A stretch of 28,974 nt of DNA from UBA1724 sp963632245 (GTDB lineage Bacteria > Verrucomicrobiota > Lentisphaeria > Oligosphaerales > Oligosphaeraceae). Where the stretch lies: NCBI GenBank assembly GCA_963632245.1, contig CAVGTF010000010.1, forward strand, positions 1 to 28,974, written 5' to 3'. The first letter of the stretch is position 1; every line of letters begins with the position of its first letter. The translations under genes and the position numbers were made by a program. The notes beneath the pieces were generated by a model that saw only the letters and a list, made by a program, of their open reading frames with translations, ran no database searches and was not told where the DNA came from. Of this stretch, positions 1-7,810 are shown piece after piece.

Positions 1-198
1 CAAAACTCCCAGTTTTTCAGCGTTTTTCGCCCAAAACACTTTTGAGAGCCTCCTCTAGCCGCTAATCACTAACCTGCTAGGTGCTAATTAGTATCGCCGC
101 CCAAGCGGCGGAAGGGCGCCTGCGGCACCTTACAACTAGCCACTAACCACTAATTACCAAGCACTTACGCCGCGCTAGCGGCGTCGGCCGTAGAACGC
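1..198. other. Intergenic region with TAA-rich repeats and two GC hairpins
   Basis: No gene is supported here. The stretch carries degenerate CTAA/TAATTA-type short repeats (about 61-92 and 132-160). It also has two perfect small hairpins: CGCCGC at 95-100 pairing with GCGGCG at 105-110, and ACGCCGC at 167-173 pairing with GCGGCGT at 178-184. Between them lies GCGCCTGCGGCACC. Similar ingredients (CTAACTAC repeats, a GC hairpin, GCCTGCGGC) recur at about 24330-24400 and, more loosely, at 26450-26540. I read this as an intergenic repeat of the same family. It could also be the edge of a gene-poor region that continues outside the window. Confidence 0.5.
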
Positions 199-235
199 AA
201 AAAAGCCGCCGGTTTTGTATTCCGGCGGCTTTTTT
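199..235 (-). terminator. Rho-independent terminator of the bS22-like gene
   Basis: A perfect inverted repeat has arms 199-212 and 222-235, with stem core GCCGCCGG and a 9-nt loop. An A6 tract precedes it and a T6 tract follows it, so it could work in both directions. It lies 29 nt after the stop codon of the 29-residue minus-strand gene and is the clearest intrinsic terminator in the window. Confidence 0.9.
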
Positions 236-263
236 CAGTGGCTTCTCCTATGGAGTAGGAGAG

Positions 264-353
264 CTACTTGTTCTTGTGACGCAGAGCCTTGCGGATCTTG
301 TCTCTCTTGTGCTTGGCGATCTTGCGGCGGCGCTGCTTTTTAACGGAGCCCAT
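264..353 (-). CDS. bS22/mS38-like (AURKAIP1/COX24 domain) 29-residue ribosomal peptide
   Basis: This is a very small basic protein starting MGSVKKQRRRKIAKHKRDK and ending in RHKNK, with more than half its residues Lys or Arg. The MGSV start followed by KK-x-RRRK and K-x-x-K-x-x-K-x-x-R spacing matches the AURKAIP1/COX24 C-terminal domain. Family members include mycobacterial bS22 (about 33 residues) and the C-terminus of mitochondrial mS38, both bound to the small ribosomal subunit. A ribosomal role is therefore inferred. The start is supported by AGAGGA about 9 nt upstream, a promoter with a perfect TTGACA box (384-412), and a strong terminator just downstream, so it is a stand-alone transcription unit. 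Ordinary gene callers would miss it because of its length. Confidence 0.85.
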   Translation of the reverse strand: MGSVKKQRRRKIAKHKRDKIRKALRHKNK

Positions 354-383
354 GTGTGATTTCCTCTAAGGTGTGCTTTGTTG

Positions 384-412
384 TATGTAAGAAAAAGGCA
401 AGGAATTGTCAA
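384..412 (-). promoter_or_regulatory. Sigma-70-type promoter of the bS22-like gene
   Basis: On the minus strand a perfect TTGACA (-35, 407-412) is followed by a 17-nt spacer and TACATA (-10, 384-389). Transcription would start near 377, giving a leader of about 24 nt containing AGAGGA before the ATG at 353. The -10 box is imperfect but the -35 box and spacing are ideal. Confidence 0.75.
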
Positions 413-466
413 GTGCCGTAATGTATCCGTTTCAGGCAGTTTTTCAAATTCCTAGCGTGTGGCGTG

Positions 467-1408
467 TCAATACATGCGCACGGGGTATTTCATGAAGAGA
501 GTCTTTCGGTATTCCTCCAGTCGGCGATCGGCCTCCTGATCCACGAGGAGTTGCTTGATGGCGTTCTGGAGTTTCGTGTCGAGGGCGGGGATTTCGCCGC
601 CCTCGGTGCCTGCCAGTCGGACCAGGTAGAGTGCGGATCCCAGGACCAGGGGCTCTTTGGCGGTTTCGCCGGGCTTCAGGGTATTGACCACGGTCTGGAG
701 CTGCGGCGCCATGGTCTCCAGCCATCCCAGATCGCCGCCCTGTTCCGCGTTGGCGCCGGTGGAGTATTTTTTTGCCAGCTCGGCGAAGGGGGCGCCCTTT
801 GCGAGTTCCTGCTGGATGGTGGCGGCGGTGGCGCGGCCCTCGTCGGTCAGGGGGAGCATGATTGCCTCCACGTGGAAGCGGCGTTTCTGGAGGAAGTCCT
901 GGCTGTGTTCGTCGTAGTATTTCTGGATTTGTTCGTCGGTGACGAAGATATTCCGGCGGGTGCGGTCATAGAGGAGCATCTCCACTCCCAGCTGCTTTGC
1001 CAGATTGTCCTCGAACTCCTTGTAGGTCATGTTCTGCTGGTGGAGCATATCGCGGAGGCGCTCTTCGCTGGCGCCGGCCTGAGTCTGGATGATTTGGTCG
1101 ATGCGCTCCTGGAGGATGGAGGTGGGGATCTTTCCCTTCAGCGCTTTGAAGTCCATCCAGACCAGCTCCGTGAGGACCATGGAATCCAGGGTGCTCTTGC
1201 GGATTTCGGCCACGGCCTCCATGCGCTCGGCCTCGGAGAGGGTGGGGGAGAGTTCGTGTTCGGCGGCAACGGCGGCCTGGCGGACGTCGTAGGAGGTGAA
1301 GACCTTGTCGCCTACCTTCGCCAGCACGGCGTCACCCAGGAGATCCTGTGCGGTGAGCACCAGTGGGAGGAGCAGAAGAGTCGTCAAGAGAGTGAGGAGC
1401 CGTTTCAT
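467..1408 (-). CDS. SurA-like periplasmic peptidyl-prolyl isomerase/chaperone
   Basis: A 313-residue secreted protein. An N-terminal signal peptide (about 1-20, leucine-rich, cleavage near LTA/Q) is followed by the SurA-type opening GDAVLAKVGDKVFTSYDV and a helical chaperone domain to about residue 170. One parvulin (PpiC) domain follows (about 175-275), with the recognisable stretches FAELAKKYSTG and GGDLGWLETM. SurA proteins help outer-membrane proteins fold in the periplasm; E. coli SurA has two parvulin domains, this one has one. It is the last gene of the run that begins with the Mla genes, 64 nt after the TPR gene, which fits an envelope-maintenance role. There is no Shine-Dalgarno sequence; the leader reads CCCCTTTCCACG before ATG. 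The family is secure, but whether it is a strict SurA orthologue is not. Confidence 0.85.
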   Translation of the reverse strand: MKRLLTLLTTLLLLPLVLTAQDLLGDAVLAKVGDKVFTSYDVRQAAVAAEHELSPTLSEAERMEAVAEIRKSTLDSMVLTELVWMDFKALKGKIPTSILQERIDQIIQTQAGASEERLRDMLHQQNMTYKEFEDNLAKQLGVEMLLYDRTRRNIFVTDEQIQKYYDEHSQDFLQKRRFHVEAIMLPLTDEGRATAATIQQELAKGAPFAELAKKYSTGANAEQGGDLGWLETMAPQLQTVVNTLKPGETAKEPLVLGSALYLVRLAGTEGGEIPALDTKLQNAIKQLLVDQEADRRLEEYRKTLFMKYPVRMY

Positions 1409-1472
1409 CGTGGAAAGGGGTGTATTAGTGTGTGAGGAAGGGGGTATTTCGTGCCTAGTGTCGTCGTGTTTT

Positions 1473-4007
1473 TTATGGCAGTGGCGGCATGGCGGGATTC
1501 TTCTGGTAGTTCTGGCGGATGGTGCGCACTGCGGTGGTGTCGCCCTGTCGTTCCAGGATGGCGATGAGCTCCTGGACGGCGGCCACGTAGACCTGCGGGG
1601 CCATGGCGGCCTGCGGGGCGCTTCGGCGGGCGGTCTCGTATTCCACGCGGATCTGCTGATAGAGCTGAATGGCGGCGGATTCGTTGCCCTGCTGGAGGTG
1701 GCATCGCGCCATCAGGAGCTTCGCGCGTGCTTGGAGAGCGCGGTCACCGCCGCCGTGCTGACGGAGGATAGGATCCAGGCACTGCATGGCCTCGGGGGCG
1801 CGTCCCAGGGCATAGAGGAGTTCTGCCTGTCGGCCGGCGGCGGCCAGTGCCAGGAGGGAGTCGCGGGGGGACTTTTCGCGGGCGCGGGCGAAGAGCTTCA
1901 GGGCCTCTTCGGGGGAGTCCTGGCGGGTAAGCAGATCGCCTTCCAGGAAGGCGGCGCGCGCCAGGATCTCCGGTTCCTTTCCGGTGGCGGAGAGCTCCCG
2001 GAGCTTCTGGAGGGCGTCAGCGAGGGTCTCCTTGTTTTGGGAGAGGCAGAAGGCCTCCTCGTAGGCGGCGCGCTCCTTGAGGGCGCTGGTGGCCTGGAGG
2101 TAGTTTCCGACGGATTTGTAGAGAGTGGCGGCGCCCTGGTAGTCCTGTTTTGCGGACAGGTGGTCGCCCAGGCGCAGGGCGATCTCGGGGGCCTCGGCGG
2201 CCTGGGGATACTGCGTCAGGAAATCTCGCGCCCAGGCCTCCGCCTCCGAACGGTTCAATGCCATTCCCAGGAGGATATTCTGGTGCTTGGCCAGGCGGAG
2301 CTTCTCTTCGCTCATCTGTGGATGGCGCTCCAGGAACTCCTGGAGGATGGAGAGCGCCTTCTCCATGCCGGCTTCGCCCTGCGCCAATGCGCGCTCGTGC
2401 GCCTCGAAATACGCCTGTGTGGAGAGGGCGGTGTCGGGGCAATTCCGGGCGACCTCCAGGAGTCCGGCGAGGGCGGTCTCGTAGTCGGGGCGGGCTTTCG
2501 CCAGTGCCAGCCGTGCATCCCAGACGCGGGGGGAATCGGGTCGTTCGGCGAGGAAGCGCTGGAATTGCGGGATGGCCTCTAGGGGCTTTGTTTCCAGGAG
2601 GAGCCGTCCGGCTTCCAGGCGGGCATCGGCGGCCTCGGGGAGTTCTGCGGAGAAGGAATCGGCTACCTGGAGATAGAGCTCCACTGCGCGGGCATCCTGC
2701 AGGCTCTTCTCTTCCTGCGCGGCCGCTAGCAACAACGCATCGCATTTTTCCTTCGGGGACTCTGCCAGCTGTGCGGCCTGCTGGTATGCCTGCGAGGCCT
2801 CGGCGCCCAGGCCCTCCTGTGCCAGGCAGAGGCCATTCTTCAACGCGGCCTGGTGCCGTTGTGCTTGCGGGAGGTCCTCGTCTTTGGCGGCGCTCTGGAA
2901 GAGCTCGGCGGCGCTGCGGCGTTCCTGGAGTGCCATGCGGACCTCGGCGAGCCGGAGGGTGATGGCGGCGTCCTGGGGGAGTTCTTCATGGAGAGTGGTC
3001 AGTAGTGCGCGGGCCTCCTGGGGCTTTCCGATGGCGCAGAGCGCCTCCGCCTGGCAACGGCGCGCCTCGCGGGCGCCCTCGATATCGGGTGCCACGGTGG
3101 CGGCATCCCCGTAGAGCTTCGCGGCCTGTTCCATGAGGGACTCACGCTGGCATGCCTGCGCCAGGGAAGAGAGTACCTGCCACCACTGACGATCCGCCTT
3201 CTGGGGAAGGCGACCATCCAGACCGCTGTCATGATAGAATTGCGCGGCCTGCTCCAGCTTCCCTTCGCCGAGATCGCAACGGATGCGCAACAACTGCAGG
3301 AGGGTGCGGTCATGCTGGTCGGAATCGGCCTGTTCCAGCTCCTGAATGAGCTGTCGGGTCTCCTGCCAGACGCCCTGTGAGAGGGTGGCGTCCAGGAGTC
3401 GCCAGGTGAGCTTTTCGCGCTCGGGGGATTCGGGGGAGAATGCCTCGCGTCGCTGGACCAGCAGCGTGCGGCTCTTTTCCCACTGTCCCGTGGCATTCCA
3501 GGCATTGGCCAGCGCCTCCAGGAGCTGTGCCTGCTGCTGGGGCGTCTTGAGGGAGGAGGAGTCCAATAGCGGCGTCAGGAAGTTCAGTGCGGTGGGGTAG
3601 TCCTCCCCTTTCACGCAGGCGAGTCCCGCCAGCAGTCGCGCCTGATCCTTGGTCTCCTGGGAGAGCGCCGCGCGCTCGGGAGAGAGCAGCTCGTTTGCCT
3701 TCTGCAGGGCGTCCTTCGCATCGCCGTCCAGGAGGCATGCCTCGATGAGTCGCAACGAGATCTCGCCCCATTCCGCGGGGGACTTCGCCTCCTGCAATGC
3801 CACGGAGAAGTATCGCCGCGCGTTCTTGTAGAGGCGCTCCGACATGGCCTCCTGGCCGTATTTCCAGTTCAGGTTTGGGGGCTCCTGGACCTGTGGGAAG
3901 AGGAAGACCGAATCCTTCCGGGCGGCGTCCTGTGCGGGAAGCAGGCAGGGCGTAGCCAGGCAGAAGAGCAGGAGCGTCCGGAGGAGGTGCTGGGGGAGGT
4001 GGTTCAT
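1473..4007 (-). CDS. Secreted TPR-repeat protein, 844 residues
   Basis: An N-terminal signal peptide (about 1-25, cleavage near LPA/Q) is followed by almost uninterrupted helix-turn-helix repeats of TPR type. Examples are YKNARRYFSVALQEA near the start, AAELFQSAAKDEDL in the middle and ALKLFARAREKSP late, with many Ala/Leu pairs at TPR spacing. The C-terminus is short and proline-rich. Such proteins are usually periplasmic or outer-membrane scaffolds; no enzyme domain is visible. It lies between the PqiC-like lipoprotein gene and the SurA-like gene, with gaps of 34 and 64 nt, so it probably belongs to the Mla transcription unit and may be an assembly partner for outer-membrane complexes. Bacterial analogues include YbgF/BamD-type TPR proteins, but this one is far longer. 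The specific function is unknown. Confidence 0.75.
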   Translation of the reverse strand: MNHLPQHLLRTLLLFCLATPCLLPAQDAARKDSVFLFPQVQEPPNLNWKYGQEAMSERLYKNARRYFSVALQEAKSPAEWGEISLRLIEACLLDGDAKDALQKANELLSPERAALSQETKDQARLLAGLACVKGEDYPTALNFLTPLLDSSSLKTPQQQAQLLEALANAWNATGQWEKSRTLLVQRREAFSPESPEREKLTWRLLDATLSQGVWQETRQLIQELEQADSDQHDRTLLQLLRIRCDLGEGKLEQAAQFYHDSGLDGRLPQKADRQWWQVLSSLAQACQRESLMEQAAKLYGDAATVAPDIEGAREARRCQAEALCAIGKPQEARALLTTLHEELPQDAAITLRLAEVRMALQERRSAAELFQSAAKDEDLPQAQRHQAALKNGLCLAQEGLGAEASQAYQQAAQLAESPKEKCDALLLAAAQEEKSLQDARAVELYLQVADSFSAELPEAADARLEAGRLLLETKPLEAIPQFQRFLAERPDSPRVWDARLALAKARPDYETALAGLLEVARNCPDTALSTQAYFEAHERALAQGEAGMEKALSILQEFLERHPQMSEEKLRLAKHQNILLGMALNRSEAEAWARDFLTQYPQAAEAPEIALRLGDHLSAKQDYQGAATLYKSVGNYLQATSALKERAAYEEAFCLSQNKETLADALQKLRELSATGKEPEILARAAFLEGDLLTRQDSPEEALKLFARAREKSPRDSLLALAAAGRQAELLYALGRAPEAMQCLDPILRQHGGGDRALQARAKLLMARCHLQQGNESAAIQLYQQIRVEYETARRSAPQAAMAPQVYVAAVQELIAILERQGDTTAVRTIRQNYQKNPAMPPLP

Positions 4008-4041
4008 GGGAAGGATGGACGGCGACGAAAGGAGTGTGTGC

Positions 4042-4680
4042 CTACTCGGCGACAGGCGTGGGCGTGGGCGCGGGCTGGGGTTCCGGCGCGGTCTGTGCGG
4101 CTTGGGTCTCAGCGGCTAGCTGTGCCTGTCCTTGTTCGATGAGCTCATGTGCCTGTGCGAGGATTTGTTTCAGGCCCTGTACGATGACGCCTCGGAGGGT
4201 GGTGCCGGTGGGCTTCTTGGGACAGGGTAGGGAGATCTGGAAGGGCTGTGGTTTCTTGACTTCGGAGTCTATGGCGTAGGGGAACTGTTTTTGGTCTTTC
4301 ATCGGCCGATTCAGAATCAGGAAGATTTCGCCCGAGAGGGTGAAGCCCTCGTTGGATTTCCAGAGGATGGAGTTCAGGCGGCAATTCGCCTTGATACGCG
4401 GATTTTCGTTCCGCTCTTTCCCGATGGCGGCATCGATGAGCTTCTGGAGGGGCATCGCCCAGCGGCATCCGGGGATGGAGAGCACTTCGCCTTCGGGAGT
4501 GAGGTAGCGCATCTCCTGGGTCTGGTAGAGTCCCGTGAGGGTGATGCTGATGGTGTCATTCCCACTGTGGGCTACGGGCTCCAGCGCGTAGAATTTCGTG
4601 GCGTCTGATTTATGGAGGCAGGAGGACAGGAGCAACATGGTTGCCAGGGGCGCCAGGAGGATGGCGATCAGTCTCTTCAT
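4042..4680 (-). CDS. PqiC-like ABC transport auxiliary lipoprotein (Mla/Pqi system)
   Basis: A 212-residue lipoprotein. Its signal peptide ends in the lipobox LSSC, with lipidated Cys21, followed by the family-typical SDATKFYALEP, close to the (Y/F)YxL opening of PqiC/DUF330 auxiliary lipoproteins. The body contains predicted beta segments; the last 25 residues are a Gln/Ala/Pro/Thr-rich tail. PqiC-type lipoproteins sit in the outer membrane and cooperate with MCE proteins in lipid transport. It follows the mlaD-like gene by 35 nt in the same direction. I chose the ATG at 4680 because it gives a complete signal peptide and has AAGGAG 6-11 nt upstream; an in-frame ATG at 4797 would add 39 non-signal residues overlapping mlaD. 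Confidence 0.8.
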   Translation of the reverse strand: MKRLIAILLAPLATMLLLSSCLHKSDATKFYALEPVAHSGNDTISITLTGLYQTQEMRYLTPEGEVLSIPGCRWAMPLQKLIDAAIGKERNENPRIKANCRLNSILWKSNEGFTLSGEIFLILNRPMKDQKQFPYAIDSEVKKPQPFQISLPCPKKPTGTTLRGVIVQGLKQILAQAHELIEQGQAQLAAETQAAQTAPEPQPAPTPTPVAE

Positions 4681-4715
4681 GGTGTGTTCTCCTTGGGGGT
4701 AGGTGGGCGGAAGGG

Positions 4716-5861
4716 CTATTCTCCCAGGAGCAGTGCCTGGGGATTGCGGTTCACGGTCTCCAGGAAGAGTCGTAGCTGGTCCATGGTCTGCCGGCACTCC
4801 TGGAGGGTGTCGTCGAGCTGCTGCCGTTCCGGGGAATTGGGCCGCGAGGCGCTTTGGAGCTGTTCCAGGATGGGCTGTGCGGTCTGGAGGGCGTCGCCGG
4901 CGGCCTGGAGAGTCTGCTGGAGTTGCTGGAGGGTCTTGTTGAGCTCGGGGCGAGTCTCCTCCAGGGTGCCATTGGCTTTCGAGAGCAGCGCACGGGCATC
5001 GCGGATGGCGTCGGTGAGCTCCTTCTGGGTCTCGGGGAGGGTGGAGAGGAGCTGCTGCGCCTGTTCGCCGGTCTTCTGGAGGTTCTGCAGGATGCTGGGC
5101 GCCTGGTCGCGGACGAAGACCGCGGTGTCGGAGAGATTCCGCAGGGTGGTATCCAGGTTGTCCAGCAGCGCCTTGGATTTGCCCTCTTCCACGAAGACGG
5201 AGACCTGCTGCAGGAGCTTCTGGAGGCTAAGGAGGTTGTTGCCCAGTCCCTGTTCATCCACCTTGGTGCTCAGGCGCGCCATGAGGGAGAGGTGGGAGGG
5301 GATGGTTCCCTGGGACCAGAGTTGCTCGGCGAGCCACTTGGGCTCGGTGGGGACGGTGTTGAGGAGATTGAGGGAAATATAGATCTGTCCGGTGAGGAAG
5401 GAGAGGGTCTCCAGCTGCGCGCGCAGATGATGCCGGCGGACCAGTCGTCCCAGGAATGCGTGTGCCTGGTTCAGGTTATTGGTGCTATGTGGGAGGAAGG
5501 CGAAGAGGTGGTGGGAGTAGAATCCCAGCTTCTCGGGATAGATCTTGATGCCCACTTCCACGGGCATCACATCCTGGCGGATGTCGGCCGCCTCCAGCTC
5601 CCGCTCCTGGCTCGCCTGCAGCGTGGAGTCCTCCTGGGGCGCCAGGTTGATGCGCTCCACCTCGCCTACGGGAATGCCGCGGAACATGACGGGGGAGCCC
5701 ACATTCAGGCCCTTCACGCTGGCCGGGAAGTAGATCCGGTAGTGTAGGGAGTCCCGGCCCAGCCGATTGCCGCCGATGGTCATTAGCAGGAAGACCAGCA
5801 GTGCGACTGCGCCCAGGACGAAAGCGCCGATGAGGGTGACTTGTTTGGAGTTCTTCTTCAT
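4716..5861 (-). CDS. mlaD: MlaD/PqiB-type MCE-domain substrate-binding protein
   Basis: A 381-residue inner-membrane-anchored MCE protein. A transmembrane helix (about 8-29, GAFVLGAVALLVFLLM) precedes an MCE domain (about 38-115), with the characteristic VKGLNVGSPVMFRGIPVGEV. The rest is a long coiled coil rich in Gln and Leu that ends in NRNPQALLLGE, like the NPxxLLxG tails of PqiB and other single-MCE proteins. MCE rings form a hydrophobic tunnel for phospholipids between the membranes. The start codon overlaps the mlaF stop codon (ATGA), implying translational coupling. The long C-terminal helix suggests a needle-like rather than an E. coli MlaD-like architecture. The symbol indicates family role, not strict orthology. 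Confidence 0.88.
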   Translation of the reverse strand: MKKNSKQVTLIGAFVLGAVALLVFLLMTIGGNRLGRDSLHYRIYFPASVKGLNVGSPVMFRGIPVGEVERINLAPQEDSTLQASQERELEAADIRQDVMPVEVGIKIYPEKLGFYSHHLFAFLPHSTNNLNQAHAFLGRLVRRHHLRAQLETLSFLTGQIYISLNLLNTVPTEPKWLAEQLWSQGTIPSHLSLMARLSTKVDEQGLGNNLLSLQKLLQQVSVFVEEGKSKALLDNLDTTLRNLSDTAVFVRDQAPSILQNLQKTGEQAQQLLSTLPETQKELTDAIRDARALLSKANGTLEETRPELNKTLQQLQQTLQAAGDALQTAQPILEQLQSASRPNSPERQQLDDTLQECRQTMDQLRLFLETVNRNPQALLLGE

Positions 5862-6661
5862 GAGAGGGAAAGGGGTTCTGCGCCGGGGCGCGTCTGTTCG
5901 CCGGGGAGGATTCCGCCGGTGAGGAATTCGCGGACGGGTGCGGGGGCCTCTGGGCCGCAGAGTTGTCGGGGGCTGCCGGTTGCCAGGAGGGAGCGGCTGC
6001 GGGGATCCAGGTAGATCGCGCGGGTACCGGTGGCGAAGATGCTATCCAGGTCGTGAGTGACCATGACGATAGTGGTGCCCAGGGAGTCTCGCAGCTGCAG
6101 GATGAGCCGATCCAGGTCACGGGCGCTGACGGGGTCCAGTCCGGCGGAGGGCTCGTCAAAGAAGAGGATCTTTGGATCCAGTGCCATGGCGCGGGCGAGC
6201 CCCGCGCGTTTTTTCATGCCGCCGGAGAGTTCGGAGGGGTAGTAGTTTTGGAAGCCTGCGAGTCCCACCAGTTCCAGCTTGCAGCGGCAGATCTCGCGGA
6301 TTTCGTCGGCGGGCAGGTCTGTGTATGCCTGTAGGGGCAGGGAGAGATTTTCTTCCAGGGTCATGGAGCTCCAGAGTGCGCCGCCTTGGAAGAGCACGCC
6401 GCAGTTTCGACCCAGGAAGGCGCCGCGGTCTTCGTCAGAGAGCTCCCAGAGATTCTGCCCTAGGAGATGGATCACGCCCTCTTCCGGGGGAAGGAGTCCC
6501 ATGAGGTGTTTCAGCAGCGTGGATTTTCCGCAACCGGAGGGGCCGATGATCAGGAAGACCTCGCCTGGTTCCACTCGGAAGTCCAGGTGCTCCATGACCA
6601 CCCGGGAGCCGTACGCCATGGTCAGACCCTGGACTTCGATGGGGAAAACGGTGTTGCTCAT
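5858..6661 (-). CDS. mlaF: MlaF-type ABC transporter ATPase
   Basis: A 267-residue ABC ATPase with Walker A GPSGCGKST at 40-48, ABC signature LSGGMKKRAGLARA from 145, and Walker B with D-loop ILFFDEPSAGLDP at 165-177. An H-loop follows in VMVTHDLDS. The signature sequence with MKKR after LSGG is typical of the MlaF/Ttg2A lipid-transport subfamily. It would power phospholipid transport together with the MlaE permease encoded 15 nt upstream and the MCE protein encoded immediately downstream. There is no Shine-Dalgarno sequence in front of ATG; coupling to mlaE translation is plausible. Confidence 0.93.
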   Translation of the reverse strand: MSNTVFPIEVQGLTMAYGSRVVMEHLDFRVEPGEVFLIIGPSGCGKSTLLKHLMGLLPPEEGVIHLLGQNLWELSDEDRGAFLGRNCGVLFQGGALWSSMTLEENLSLPLQAYTDLPADEIREICRCKLELVGLAGFQNYYPSELSGGMKKRAGLARAMALDPKILFFDEPSAGLDPVSARDLDRLILQLRDSLGTTIVMVTHDLDSIFATGTRAIYLDPRSRSLLATGSPRQLCGPEAPAPVREFLTGGILPGEQTRPGAEPLSLS

Positions 6662-6676
6662 GGGAGGGCTCGGTGG

Positions 6677-7807
6677 TCAGATCTTGAGGAGCACGGTGAT
6701 GATGGTGACCAGCGAGGTGGCGATGACGATGCAGACGATGCTGTAGACCACGGCGGAGGTGGTGGATTCGCCCACGGCGGCGGCGCTGTTTCCGCAGTGC
6801 ATTCCCTGGTAGCATCCGCAGAGGGCATCCAGGATGCCCAGGATCGCGCAGGTGACCACGCCCACCAGCAGATCGCTGACGCGTGTGGTGGTGACCAGGG
6901 TGGTCCAGTAGCTCTGGACGGTCAGATCCAGGTCAAAGACCGCCACCAGCATTCCGCCGAAGATGCTGACGAGATCCCCGAAGAGGGTGAGCAACGGCAT
7001 CATGAGGCACATCGCCAGGAAGCGCGGCATGACTAGGAAGTCCACCAGCGGGATTCCCAGTGTCTGAAGGGCGTCCAGCTCCTCATTGACCTTCATGGTG
7101 CCTAGCTCGGCGGCGTAGGCGGCGGAGTTCCGTCCCGCCATGACTACGCCCACCATGGTGGGAGTCATGAGGCGCAGCATTCCGATGCCGACTAGGGATG
7201 CCACGTAGGGCTGCGCCTGGAACCACTTCAGGGGAATGGAGCCCACGAATGCCAGGACCAGTCCCATGAGGAAGCTGATGAGGGAGATGATTCCCAGGGC
7301 GCGGGGACCGCACTCCACCAGCTGCGCGCGGAAGTCGCAGGCGCGCATGGAGCTCCGGAAGGTGACTAGCCGCCAGATGCCCAAAGAGACCTCGCCTACA
7401 AAGCGGACGATCTCCAGGAAGATCCCCCAGAGTTCCAGGCCCCGCGTGCCATATCGGTGGAGCAGCGAGGGCTCCTCGGCAGCACTATTTCGCGGTGCGG
7501 GCGCATTCCGCCGGCCCTTCGCACCCAATTCCAGGAGCGTCCGGAGGCCTTTGGGAAGCCCCTCCAGATTCGGCGCGGAAGCGCCTGTTTTTTCGGTGGC
7601 GGCGAGGAGTGCCGAGAGAAAGACCAATAGTGTGGAGTCCCAGGACTCCAGGGCATCCGCATCTAGGGCGCGGAGGGCGGGCGCGTCGGGGGTGTCGCTG
7701 GCGTTTTCTGCCAGGAATGCGGCGGGTGTGGGATGGGGGTGGTTCCGGTCCCAGGTGCCGGAGAGGAGGAGTGTCCCGTCCTTGAGGATGGCCTTTGCTT
7801 CCGCCAT
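6677..7807 (-). CDS. mlaE: MlaE-type ABC permease with fused N-terminal STAS-like domain
   Basis: A 376-residue protein. Residues 1 to about 100 look like a STAS (MlaB-like) domain: beta strand ILKDGTLLLSGTW, then DADALESWDSTLLVFL, where the DS/T-containing loop is the usual STAS signature. Residues 130-376 are the MlaE permease. They carry the diagnostic cytoplasmic segment LGTMKVNEELDALQTLGIP, followed by LVMPR and several transmembrane helices. Together with MlaF and MlaD this forms the inner-membrane lipid transport complex. In E. coli MlaB is a separate subunit; fusion to the permease occurs elsewhere in the family and explains the lack of a separate mlaB here. The gene is 3 nt downstream of the unknown gene at 7811-8566. 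Confidence 0.9.
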   Translation of the reverse strand: MAEAKAILKDGTLLLSGTWDRNHPHPTPAAFLAENASDTPDAPALRALDADALESWDSTLLVFLSALLAATEKTGASAPNLEGLPKGLRTLLELGAKGRRNAPAPRNSAAEEPSLLHRYGTRGLELWGIFLEIVRFVGEVSLGIWRLVTFRSSMRACDFRAQLVECGPRALGIISLISFLMGLVLAFVGSIPLKWFQAQPYVASLVGIGMLRLMTPTMVGVVMAGRNSAAYAAELGTMKVNEELDALQTLGIPLVDFLVMPRFLAMCLMMPLLTLFGDLVSIFGGMLVAVFDLDLTVQSYWTTLVTTTRVSDLLVGVVTCAILGILDALCGCYQGMHCGNSAAAVGESTTSAVVYSIVCIVIATSLVTIITVLLKI

Positions 7808-7810
7808 AGG

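Noticed and set aside
464..1435. A 323-codon plus-strand frame opposite the SurA-like gene
   Set aside because: Antisense shadow; the minus strand has a signal peptide and a parvulin domain.
4681..4797. Earlier in-frame start for the lipoprotein gene
   Set aside because: It would bury the lipoprotein signal peptide 39 residues inside and overlap mlaD; the ATG at 4680 has AAGGAG upstream.
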